DNA of 64,000 nt, taken from positions 62,001 through 126,000 of the forward strand of contig JBEBBW010000001.1 in the NCBI GenBank assembly GCA_041158165.1, given 5' to 3'. The notes beneath the pieces are model-generated. The model saw only the letters and a list, made by a program, of their open reading frames with translations, was not told the DNA's origin and searched no databases. This document shows positions 8,441 through 15,720 of this stretch, piece after piece (position 1 is the stretch's first letter; each line of letters begins with the position of its first letter). Origin of the DNA: TMED14 sp041158165. GTDB lineage: Bacteria > Bacteroidota > Bacteroidia > Flavobacteriales > Schleiferiaceae. Position numbers and translations under genes: made by a program.

Positions 8441-8472
8441 AACCAGCCAACCAGCCAACTAGCCAACCAGCT
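8441..8472. repeat. Four tandem 8-bp units (AACCAGCC family)
   Basis: Units AACCAGCC, AACCAGCC, AACTAGCC and AACCAGCT lie end to end just after a stop codon and next to the groL terminator, between convergent genes. The reverse complement (GGCTGGTT / GGCTAGTT) is the unit found again at 29907-29938. Confidence 0.8.
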
Positions 8473-8506
8473 TAAAAAAAACCGCCCCAGGTTTCCCCAG
8501 GGCGGC
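8473..8506 (-). terminator. Rho-independent terminator of groES-groL
   Basis: Read on the minus strand, CCGCCC and GGGCGG form a GC-rich hairpin (8482-8506) followed by a run of T residues (8474-8481 on the plus strand as A). It lies 28 bp past the groL stop. Confidence 0.8.
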
Positions 8507-8533
8507 CTCTCTTAACTCCGTACGAGCGGCTGA

Positions 8534-10165
8534 TTACATCATGCCGTCCATGCCGCCGCCCATCGGAGGCATCGGAGCCTCCTTCTTAGGCAACTCCACA
8601 ATCGTCGCCTCGGTGGTGAGGAGCAGCGAAGCTACCGAAGCAGCATTCTCGAGCGCCACACGGGTCACCTTGGTCGGGTCGATGATGCCTGCCTCGTACA
8701 TCGAGCAGTACTCCTCGTTCTTCGCGTTGAAGCCAAAGTCGCCTTTGCCTTCTTTCACCTTGGCCACGATGACCGAACCTTCGAGGCCGGCGTTGCCCAC
8801 AATCACGCGGAGTGGCTCTTCGATCGCACGAGCTACGATCTTGATACCCGTAGTCTCGTCGAAGTTGGCGCCTTCGAGGTTAGCCAACGCTTCGGTAGCG
8901 CGAACCAGCGCAACACCTCCGCCCGGAACAATACCCTCTTCGATGGCAGCACGCGTAGCGGCCAGCGCATCGTCGACGCGGTCCTTCTTCTCCTTCATCT
9001 CCACCTCTGAAGCGGCGCCCACGTAGAGCACCGCCACGCCACCGGCCAACTTGGCCAGGCGCTCCTGAAGCTTCTCACGGTCGTAGTCGCTCGTGGTCGT
9101 TTCGATTTGCGCTTTGATTTGCTGCACGCGCGCTTGAATGTCTTCGGCGCTGCCGGCTCCATTCACAATCGTCGTGTTGTCCTTGTCAATGGTCACCTTC
9201 TCGGCGGTTCCGAGCATGTCCATCGTGGCGTTCTCCAGCTTGAAGCCGCGCTCCTCGCTTATCACGGTTCCGCCCGTGAGGATCGCGATGTCCTCGAGCA
9301 TAGCCTTACGGCGGTCGCCGAAGCCCGGAGCCTTCACGGCCGCAATTTTCAGCGCACCGCGGATCTTGTTCACCACCAGCGTACCGAGGGCCTCGCCGTC
9401 GACGTCTTCGGCAATGATCAACAGGGGCTTGCCCGTCTGGGCTACTGGCTCGAGCACCGGAAGAAGCTCCTTCATCGTGCTGATCTTCTTGTCGTAAATC
9501 AAGATGAACGGGCGGTCCAAATCGGCCACCATCTTCTCGGTGTTGGTCACGAAGTAGGCCGACAGGTAGCCGCGGTCAAACTGCATGCCTTCCACCACGT
9601 CCACGTAGGTTTCCGTGCCCTTGGCCTCTTCTACCGTGATTACGCCTTCTTTTTTCACCTTGGCCATGGCCTCGGCGATGAGCGAACCGATGGCGGGGTC
9701 GTTGTTGGCCGAAATCGAGGCCACTTGCTCCACCTTCTGGTTGTTGTCGCCCACTTCCTGAGACTGGCTGCGCAGGTTCGCAACCACCGCGGCAACGGCC
9801 TTGTCGATGCCGCGCTTGAGGTCCATGGGGTTGGCTCCGGCGGCCACGTTCTTATGGCCTTGGCTCACGATGGCTTGCGCAAGCACCGTGGCGGTAGTGG
9901 TTCCGTCGCCGGCGATGTCGGCGGTCTTACTGGCCACCTCCTTCACCATCTGGGCGCCGAGGTTTTGAATTTTGTCTTCAAGGGTAATCTCCTTGGCTAC
10001 CGTCACGCCGTCTTTGGTTACGTGCGGAGCGCCAAACGACTTCTCGATGATTACGTTGCGTCCCTTGGGGCCTAGGGTCACCTTAACGGCGTTGGCTAGG
10101 GCATCGACGCCAGCGCGCATTCCGTCGCGGGCGGCTACATCAAACTTGATATCTTTTGCACTCAT
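8534..10165 (-). CDS. groL: 60-kDa chaperonin GroEL
   Basis: 543 residues, the normal GroEL length. It shows KFDVAARDGMRAGVDALANAVKVTLGPKGRNV at the N-terminus, the ATP-site GDGTTTATVLAQAI, the apical region, and the glycine/methionine-rich tail GGGMDGMM. With GroES it forms the double-ring ATP-driven folding chamber in the cytoplasm. It follows groES by 16 bp and ends at a clear terminator. No CIRCE operator (TTAGCACTC-N9-GAGTGCTAA) is visible upstream of the pair, so HrcA control is not supported here. Confidence 0.98.
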   Translation of the reverse strand: MSAKDIKFDVAARDGMRAGVDALANAVKVTLGPKGRNVIIEKSFGAPHVTKDGVTVAKEITLEDKIQNLGAQMVKEVASKTADIAGDGTTTATVLAQAIVSQGHKNVAAGANPMDLKRGIDKAVAAVVANLRSQSQEVGDNNQKVEQVASISANNDPAIGSLIAEAMAKVKKEGVITVEEAKGTETYVDVVEGMQFDRGYLSAYFVTNTEKMVADLDRPFILIYDKKISTMKELLPVLEPVAQTGKPLLIIAEDVDGEALGTLVVNKIRGALKIAAVKAPGFGDRRKAMLEDIAILTGGTVISEERGFKLENATMDMLGTAEKVTIDKDNTTIVNGAGSAEDIQARVQQIKAQIETTTSDYDREKLQERLAKLAGGVAVLYVGAASEVEMKEKKDRVDDALAATRAAIEEGIVPGGGVALVRATEALANLEGANFDETTGIKIVARAIEEPLRVIVGNAGLEGSVIVAKVKEGKGDFGFNAKNEEYCSMYEAGIIDPTKVTRVALENAASVASLLLTTEATIVELPKKEAPMPPMGGGMDGMM

Positions 10166-10181
10166 GATTTCTTCGGTCGTA

Positions 10182-10460
10182 TTAGATAATTGCTAAAATG
10201 TCAGATTCGCGCATGATCAAGAAGTCGGTTCCCTCGTACTTGATCTCGGAGCCAGCGTACTTCGCGTACAGCACGGTGTCTCCCACTTTGACGGTCATCG
10301 GCTCGTCTTTCTTGCCGTTACCCACTGCGCGGATGATGCCACGTTGGGGCTTCTCTTGAGCGGTGTCCGGAATGATGATGCCCGACGCCGTCTTGGTCTC
10401 TGCTGCCGCGGGCTCGACAATCACCCGGTCAGCCAGCGGACGAATGGTCAAATTAGCCAT
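10182..10460 (-). CDS. groS: 10-kDa co-chaperonin GroES
   Basis: 92 residues, the usual length. It carries IRPLADRVIVEPAAAETKTASGIIIPDTAQEKPQRGIIRAVGNG, including the mobile loop that binds GroEL, and the C-terminal AKYAGSEIKYEGTDFLIMRESDILAII. It is the first gene of the two-gene chaperonin operon. The leader upstream contains a hairpin (10496-10515) but no obvious TAnnTTTG element. Confidence 0.97.
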   Translation of the reverse strand: MANLTIRPLADRVIVEPAAAETKTASGIIIPDTAQEKPQRGIIRAVGNGKKDEPMTVKVGDTVLYAKYAGSEIKYEGTDFLIMRESDILAII

Positions 10461-10495
10461 AGTGTCTATCTAGTTTGGTTATCTAAGGTTTTAAT

Positions 10496-10515
10496 GGGTC
10501 CGCACTGCGGAACCC
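10496..10515 (-). other. Hairpin in the groES leader
   Basis: On the minus strand GGGTTCCGC and GCGGACCC pair with a single bulge and a 3-nt loop, 35 bases upstream of the groES ATG, followed by ATTAAAACC rather than a T-run. It may be an mRNA structure or an operator; nothing more can be said. Confidence 0.35.
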
Positions 10516-10565
10516 GCCTCTTACCTGCACAGGTTGTGCCACAGCCCTCCAAGGCCCCTAAAACG

Positions 10566-10594
10566 AAAAAAGGCGCGACAATCTGTCAGCGCCT
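10566..10594 (-). terminator. Rho-independent terminator of secG
   Basis: On the minus strand AGGCGC pairs with GCGCCT, with an inner TGTC/GACA extension, followed directly by six T residues. It lies 24 bases after the secG stop and separates the miaB-secG transcript from groES-groL. Confidence 0.8.
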
Positions 10595-10617
10595 CTTGAA
10601 AAAGTGTCAGTTTTGGC

Positions 10618-10983
10618 TTACTCGGCCGACTGCGGCAAATCTGCGGGCTGCGCAGGCTGAGCAGGCGCCTGGTTCGGCGTTTGCACCGGAGCCTGAGCTG
10701 GCGTTTCGTTGAGCTGCTCTTCCATGGCCGACTCCTGAACTTCGGCACCGGCCGTTCCCGGATTGAGCGTGTTCACCAAGAGTACGAGCACAAAAAGCGA
10801 AATGGCGAGCACCCACGTGGCGCGCTCCAAAAAGTCCGCCGTGCGCTTCACGCCGCCGAGCATGTTGGCGTTGCTACCGCCGAAGGCTCCGCCCATACCT
10901 GAACTTTTGGGGCTCTGAACCAATACAACCAGCATGAGCAGCAGGCTCACAAGGGCAATCAAAATCACAAACAACGTGGTCAT
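10618..10983 (-). CDS. secG: Protein translocase subunit SecG
   Basis: 121 residues with two membrane helices (about 3-22 and 55-77). Between them lies the conserved SecG loop VLVQSPKSSGMGGAFGGSNANMLGG. The C-terminal tail is rich in Pro, Ala and Gln (QAPVQTPNQAPAQPAQPADL) and is poorly conserved in the family. SecG assists SecYE during Sec export. It sits 11 bp after the TPR-protein gene, in a miaB - regulator - lptE - TPR - secG order common in Bacteroidota. Confidence 0.92.
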   Translation of the reverse strand: MTTLFVILIALVSLLLMLVVLVQSPKSSGMGGAFGGSNANMLGGVKRTADFLERATWVLAISLFVLVLLVNTLNPGTAGAEVQESAMEEQLNETPAQAPVQTPNQAPAQPAQPADLPQSAE

Positions 10984-10994
10984 AATCTTCTAGT

Positions 10995-12020
10995 TTAAGA
11001 GTTTCGCAGCGCTTCGATGCGGGCGGCAAATATCATACTTTTCTCGGGAACTCGCAGCTTTAATATTTCGTAGGCCTGAATCGCCTTGGCGACATGGCCC
11101 TGTTCCGCGTACATCCGAGCTAAGGTTTCCGTCACCAAACTGGTCACCTGGGCGTCTGGCTGGGTGCGCACTTCAGGTAGCGGCGCGTCTTTTGAAACCG
11201 GCGAAATACGCGGATTACCGGTCAAAAACTGATCAATAAGTTCGTCTGATTTCGGTCGTGCACCGCTTCGGTCGGCCAACTGGGCAACAAACTGCGCGAA
11301 CGGACTCAAATCCGCTGCTCGTTCGGATGGAGCCGGCACGGCTGCCGCTGCTTCTTTCGGTGCTTTGGGCACAGTGCGGACTTTGGCTTCCTTAGGCTCG
11401 GCTGGCTTCGCCTCGGCCAACGAGGGCAGCAGGGCGTCAGGTTCTGGCGCAACGACCGGCTTGGGCACCGCCGGAGCCTTTACTGCAGCCGTCAGAACCG
11501 ACACTTCACCCGAGAGTTTTGCCTTCAGGGCACGCGCCCTAAGAATTTGCTCCCGAACTTTTTCAGGAAGGGCATCTAAATTGATCTCCGTTGGGGGCGC
11601 CGTAGGCGTAACCGCTTCAACCGGTTTAACCGGTTTAACTGCTGCCATTGGCTTAACCGCCTCCACTGGCTTAACCGCTTCAACTGATTTAGCAGCCTCT
11701 TCAGGTTTAACTGCTTGTACCGGCTCAACCTCTGCCACCGGTGCAACGACCGGCGCTACCTCCCGCGCCACCGGCAGCAACGGCGCTTCCACCCAGGCCA
11801 TAAGTGCGGCCCGGTTGGGACTAACAGCCGCACAGCGCTGAAGCACGTGGGCAAACTGCGGGCCGTCTGCGCGCTGAACCGCCCGAACGTACAGCCACCA
11901 CAGCGAAACTGCCGCAGGGTACTCCGCCACGAGCCCCTCAAGGAAGGTGACGTCATTCGCCGAAACCAAGTCCGGGTTAGCCCAGAGATCGCGAACCCGC
12001 GCTACATCTGCCGCTACCAT
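10995..12020 (-). CDS. Hypothetical protein with Pro/Ala/Lys/Glu-rich linker and C-terminal TPR-like segment
   Basis: 341 residues. Residues 1-90 look helical and resemble part of a TPR array (TFLEGLVAEYPAAVSLWWLYVRAVQ). Residues about 95-150 are a low-complexity linker of repeated KPVEAVKP-type units. The C-terminal 60 residues contain TLARMYAEQGHVAKAIQAYEILKLRVPEKS, a typical TPR. No signal peptide is evident. The start overlaps the lptE stop by 7 bp, so it is probably translated together with LptE. Its function is unknown; the context suggests envelope biogenesis, by inference only. Confidence 0.7.
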   Translation of the reverse strand: MVAADVARVRDLWANPDLVSANDVTFLEGLVAEYPAAVSLWWLYVRAVQRADGPQFAHVLQRCAAVSPNRAALMAWVEAPLLPVAREVAPVVAPVAEVEPVQAVKPEEAAKSVEAVKPVEAVKPMAAVKPVKPVEAVTPTAPPTEINLDALPEKVREQILRARALKAKLSGEVSVLTAAVKAPAVPKPVVAPEPDALLPSLAEAKPAEPKEAKVRTVPKAPKEAAAAVPAPSERAADLSPFAQFVAQLADRSGARPKSDELIDQFLTGNPRISPVSKDAPLPEVRTQPDAQVTSLVTETLARMYAEQGHVAKAIQAYEILKLRVPEKSMIFAARIEALRNS

Positions 12021-12511
12021 TGCACTAAAGCTCGGTTAAAAATTTTGTCGCTCAGCTCGCTGACCATCTCCTCGACGAGCCCGTCCTCCACGCTGCGAAG
12101 GTCGGCGGAGGCTGGGAAGTTCCGAAAGGCCGAAAACCGCTGCGTAAACGACTTTTTGTCGTCGAGTGTGTTCACAAACACCACTTCGACCGAAATACTC
12201 AATCGGCTTTGGGCCACTTGGTCGTTTGCTGCGGGCGCCTCCGAACGCACGCTGTACTCCACAATCGCTCCGCTGAACTGAAGGTCTCCTTCGCGGCCCA
12301 CCAGCGAGAGGGGCGTCTGGCGCACCATCACCGACTGCAGCTCCGTGGTAAAGCGCTGCGCCAGCATGGGGTTGATTAAGTCTGCCCGGTTGCCAAAAGC
12401 CTCCACGCTGAGTGTTTTGGCGTTGCCCACATCGCCGCCCGTGAAGGAGTATCCCCCTTTGCAGGCGACCGCGAGCACCGCCGTCAGTACGAATGAAAAA
12501 ATCCGCATCAA
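12014..12511 (-). CDS. lptE: LptE-like lipoprotein (LPS assembly)
   Basis: 165 residues with a lipoprotein signal ending in LAVACKGGYSFTGG. Cys plus YSFTGG is the usual start of Bacteroidota LptE. KTLSVEAFGNRADLINPMLAQRFTTELQ and the later strand LSISVEVVFVNTLDDKKSFTQRFSAF match that family. LptE plugs the LptD barrel that inserts lipopolysaccharide in the outer membrane; lptD is not in the window. A second ATG three bases downstream (12508) is also possible. The start overlaps the regulator gene's last codons and the 3' end overlaps the TPR gene. Confidence 0.85.
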   Translation of the reverse strand: MMRIFSFVLTAVLAVACKGGYSFTGGDVGNAKTLSVEAFGNRADLINPMLAQRFTTELQSVMVRQTPLSLVGREGDLQFSGAIVEYSVRSEAPAANDQVAQSRLSISVEVVFVNTLDDKKSFTQRFSAFRNFPASADLRSVEDGLVEEMVSELSDKIFNRALVQW

Positions 12512-13746
12512 TCGAGGCCGAATTGCTTGATTTTACGGTAGAGCGTGCGCTCGCTAATGCCCAACTCGGCGGCCGCATTCTTGCGGCGGCCCTTGTGGCG
12601 CTCCAGCACGCGGCGAATGGTGTCGAGCTCCAAATCCTGAAGCGAAAGCCGCTCGTCGGGTTCCACGGCCGAATCCACGTCGAGCGTTTCCTCTTCGTCG
12701 TCTTGCGCTAAGTCCATGTAGCGCGAAACCTCCGGCGGAGGAAGGGGCTCGCTGCTACGCAGTACCGGCAACGCCGAATCGGGCGCAGCCGACGGTGTTG
12801 ACGGCGCCGGCTGAAACGTGCCACCCGCCATGCCGGCCACAACCTGCTTGAGGTTGTTCAGGTCGTTGCGCATGTCAAACAGCACCTTGTACAAAATTTC
12901 GCGCTCAGTCTGGAACTCAGAGTGAGAAAGAGCGTCGTCGCGGCGAACCGGCACGGAACGCCGGTCAATCTCGGGAATGTACTGCCGAAGCACGTCGGCA
13001 TTGATCTCTCGGTCGCTTTCTACCACACAAAGCTGCTCGACCAAATTCCGAAGCTGGCGAATGTTGCCCGGCCAACGGTAGGCCTCGAGCACCCGAACCG
13101 CCTCGTCAGACAGGCGTACGGCGGGAACCCGGTACTTCTGCGAAAAATCTTGGGCAAACTTGCGAAAAAGCAGGTGGATGTCGCCCTTTCGCTCGCGAAG
13201 CGGCGGCAGCGAAATCTCCACCGTATTCAATCGGTAGTACAGGTCTTCGCGAAACTGGCCCTTGTCGATCTTTTCGAGCATGTCAACGTTGGTAGCCCCC
13301 ACCACGCGTACGTTCACCTTTTGCGCCTTTGACGAACCAACTTTGATGAACTCACCCGTCTCCAAAACCCGCAGCAGGCGAACCTGAGTGCCCAACGGAA
13401 GCTCGCCAACCTCGTCCAAAAAAATGGTGCCGCCGTCAGCCTCCTCAAAGTAGCCCTTTCGGGCGCCGGTCGCTCCGGTGAACGATCCTTTTTCGTGGCC
13501 AAAAAGCTCGGAATCAATAGTGCCCTCGGGGATTGCCCCACAGTTCACCGCAATCAACGGCGCATGCTTGCGGTGCGAAAGGTGGTGGATGATTTTGGGA
13601 ATGTTCTCCTTGCCCACGCCGCTTTCGCCGGTGACCAGCACCGAAATATCGGTAGCCGCCACCTGCACCGCCTTAAAGAGCGCACGATCTAGGGCCGGAT
13701 GCGACCCAATTATGCCAAAACGCTGCTTTACGTCCTGTACGTTCAT
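12508..13746 (-). CDS. Sigma-54-type AAA+ transcriptional activator with Fis HTH, no receiver domain
   Basis: 412 residues. The AAA+ domain begins almost at once (about 5-245), with Walker A GESGVGKE, the sigma-54 contact loop GSFTGA, Walker B GGTIFLDEVGEL and the sensor region YRWPGNIRQLRNL. After a variable linker a Fis-type helix-turn-helix closes the protein (AAAELGISERTLYRKIKQ). There is no N-terminal receiver, GAF or PAS domain, so activity must be controlled by level, by a partner or by the linker. GSFTGA replaces the textbook GAFTGA, a change I recall as frequent in this phylum. It is coupled to the upstream gene by ATGA and to lptE by a 4-bp overlap. Confidence 0.9.
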   Translation of the reverse strand: MNVQDVKQRFGIIGSHPALDRALFKAVQVAATDISVLVTGESGVGKENIPKIIHHLSHRKHAPLIAVNCGAIPEGTIDSELFGHEKGSFTGATGARKGYFEEADGGTIFLDEVGELPLGTQVRLLRVLETGEFIKVGSSKAQKVNVRVVGATNVDMLEKIDKGQFREDLYYRLNTVEISLPPLRERKGDIHLLFRKFAQDFSQKYRVPAVRLSDEAVRVLEAYRWPGNIRQLRNLVEQLCVVESDREINADVLRQYIPEIDRRSVPVRRDDALSHSEFQTEREILYKVLFDMRNDLNNLKQVVAGMAGGTFQPAPSTPSAAPDSALPVLRSSEPLPPPEVSRYMDLAQDDEEETLDVDSAVEPDERLSLQDLELDTIRRVLERHKGRRKNAAAELGISERTLYRKIKQFGLD

Positions 13747-14144
13747 TCCAGCACAAATTCAAGTTCAAGGGGTTCGCCGGTCAAAATCGGGTTCCCCGTG
13801 AGTTTATTTACCACCTGTGGCGCAACCGCCTTGACCACCACTCGGTGCGCCGTGGGCAACGGCTTCTTAAACTTGAGGTCAAGCGTTTGGCCCGTCCAAA
13901 TGGAATTCCAGATTTCCGTGCCCTTGGCGTCGTACACCCTCACGGTAAAGCCAAGCGTCAAATTTTCGATGCATTGTCCGTCCTTGGCCACGCAAAGCCG
14001 CAGGATGCCTGCGTCTTTAATTGCTTCGGACCGCAACCCCAGCTCCAGCGAGCGGTCCTGCACCCGGCCGTCGGCCAAACGGGTCTGCGCCTGGGCCATC
14101 AGACCGGAAACCAGAAACAAGAAACCAATGAGCGCCTTTTTCAT
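13743..14144 (-). CDS. Small secreted protein, unknown function
   Basis: 133 residues from the ATG at 14144. A longer frame to 14225 only adds residues encoded within miaB. A clear signal peptide (MKKALIGFLFLVSGLMAQAQ) is followed by a single beta-rich domain with two cysteines (LRLCVAKDGQCIENLTLGFTVRVYDAKG), which may form a disulfide. I do not recognise the family. It lies between miaB (4-bp overlap) and the sigma-54-type activator (ATGA overlap). Confidence 0.6.
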   Translation of the reverse strand: MKKALIGFLFLVSGLMAQAQTRLADGRVQDRSLELGLRSEAIKDAGILRLCVAKDGQCIENLTLGFTVRVYDAKGTEIWNSIWTGQTLDLKFKKPLPTAHRVVVKAVAPQVVNKLTGNPILTGEPLELEFVLE

Positions 14145-15610
14145 ACTCGTGGGGGGCGTGAATAACCGACCGCGGTTCCCAAGAGCGTGGCGGCGGTGCT
14201 GCGTTCGATGCAGACGTTGACCCACTGCCCGGCCTGGTAACCTTCGCGAGGGAACACCACCACCGTGTTCTGGGTGGTGCGGCCAAACAAATCTTCTTCG
14301 CTGCGCTTGGAGCGGCCCTCGACGAGCACTTCGACGGTCTGACCCACGTAGGCGGCGTTGCGCTCGGCGCTGTGCTTTTGCTGCAGGGCAATGATTTCGT
14401 TCAAACGGCGCTTCTTCACCTCAAGCGGAACATTGTCCTCGAGCTTTCGGGCCGCGAAGGTGTTGGGGCGCTCGGAATACGCGAACATGTAGCCAAAGTC
14501 GTACTTCACGTACTCCATGAGGCTCAACGTGTCCTGGTGGTCCTCTTCGGTTTCGCCCGGGAAGCCAGCGATCATGTCTTGGCTGAGCCCGCAGCCCGGA
14601 ATAATGCGGCGGATGCGGTCGATCAGGTCAAAGTACTCCTCGCGGTTGTGGCCGCGGTTCATCTCCTTAAGGATGCGCGACGATCCGCTTTGCACCGGCA
14701 GGTGGATGTACTTGCAAATGTTGGGGTGTGCGGCAATCGCGTGCAGCACCTCGTCCTTCATGTCCTGAGGGTTGCTGGTCGAAAAGCGAATGCGCATGTC
14801 GGGCACCGCGTTGGCCACCAAATGAAGCAGGTCGGCAAAGTGCACCGCCGTCGCCTGGGCCATGGCGCTGGCCTTGGCGAAATCCTTTTTGAGTCCGCCC
14901 CCGTACCACAAATACGAATCCACATTTTGGCCCAGCAGCGTAACCTCTTGGTAGCCGTCGTTCCAAAGCTGGGTAACCTCTTCGACGATCGTTTGTGGGT
15001 CGCGGCTGCGCTCACGTCCCCGCGTGAAGGGCACCACACAAAACGTACACATGTTGTCGCAGCCTCGGGTAATGCTCACGAAGGCCGTGATGCCGTTGCC
15101 GCCAAGGCGCACGGGTTCAATGTCGTGGTAGGTTTCTTCTTTACTAAGGATGACGTTCACCGCCTTGCGGCCGCCGTCCAGCTCCTCGAGCAGGTTGGGA
15201 AGGTCGCGGTAGGCATCGGGGCCCACGACCAAGTCGACAAGCTTCTCTTCGTCAAAAAACTTCTCGCGAACCCGCTCGGCCATGCAGCCTAGCACGCCGA
15301 TTTTCAGTTCCGGATTCTTTGCCTTGAGTGCATTGAACTGGTCGAGGCGGTTGCGCACCGTTTGTTCTGCCTTCTCGCGAATCGAGCAGGTGTTCAGCAG
15401 CACCAGATCGGCCTCCTCGAGCTTGTCGGTCGTTTCGTATCCGTCCTTTTGAAGAATGGACGCGACGATTTCGCTGTCCGAGAAATTCATTTGGCAGCCG
15501 TAGGATTCCAAGAAGAGTTTCTTTCCCTGGCCCAGGCCTTCGCGGATCAGGACTTCTCCCTGGCGTTCCTCGCCCAGCGGGGTGCGTTCGATTTCGGACA
15601 TTTTGGACAT
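14141..15610 (-). CDS. miaB: tRNA-2-methylthio-N6-isopentenyladenosine(37) synthase MiaB
   Basis: 489 residues from the ATG at 15610; an ATG at 15601 is an alternative and the open frame reaches 15649. The UPF0004 domain carries three cluster cysteines (YGCQMNFSDSE, NTCSIREKAEQ, LGCMAER). The radical SAM motif is RGCDNMCTFCVVPFTRGRERS. The C-terminus has a TRAM-like region (VGQTVEVLVEGRSKR). The enzyme adds methylthio to i6A37 of tRNAs reading UNN codons. TATTTTTG ends four bases before 15610, suggesting a leaderless message. It is the first gene of the run to secG. Confidence 0.96.
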   Translation of the reverse strand: MSKMSEIERTPLGEERQGEVLIREGLGQGKKLFLESYGCQMNFSDSEIVASILQKDGYETTDKLEEADLVLLNTCSIREKAEQTVRNRLDQFNALKAKNPELKIGVLGCMAERVREKFFDEEKLVDLVVGPDAYRDLPNLLEELDGGRKAVNVILSKEETYHDIEPVRLGGNGITAFVSITRGCDNMCTFCVVPFTRGRERSRDPQTIVEEVTQLWNDGYQEVTLLGQNVDSYLWYGGGLKKDFAKASAMAQATAVHFADLLHLVANAVPDMRIRFSTSNPQDMKDEVLHAIAAHPNICKYIHLPVQSGSSRILKEMNRGHNREEYFDLIDRIRRIIPGCGLSQDMIAGFPGETEEDHQDTLSLMEYVKYDFGYMFAYSERPNTFAARKLEDNVPLEVKKRRLNEIIALQQKHSAERNAAYVGQTVEVLVEGRSKRSEEDLFGRTTQNTVVVFPREGYQAGQWVNVCIERSTAATLLGTAVGYSRPPRV

Positions 15611-15614
15611 GATG

Positions 15615-15622
15615 CAAAAATA
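15615..15622 (-). promoter_or_regulatory. -7 element TATTTTTG of miaB
   Basis: A perfect TAnnTTTG match on the minus strand, four bases before the ATG at 15610. Confidence 0.55.
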
Positions 15623-15694
15623 CGGACTACGTCCGAGCAAACGCGACAAAATGTCAGCCCCATTTTTTAAACGTTTTGCGGAGATTCCGGCCGT

Positions 15695-15701
15695 TACTTT
15701 G
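15695..15701 (+). promoter_or_regulatory. Possible -7 element of topA (TACTTTG)
   Basis: A one-base-short version of TAnnTTTG, 19 bases before the topA ATG. A TTTTG about 16 bases further upstream (15674-15678) could serve as the -33 element. Confidence 0.4.
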
Positions 15702-15720
15702 TACGCGTAAACTCCGAACC

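Noticed and set aside
9107..10075. 322-codon open frame on the plus strand across groL
   Set aside because: It is antisense to groL and has the low-complexity, His/Arg/Leu-rich composition expected from a shadow frame. GroEL is unmistakable.
10461..10617. CIRCE-type heat-shock operator before groES
   Set aside because: The TTAGCACTC-N9-GAGTGCTAA pattern is not present.
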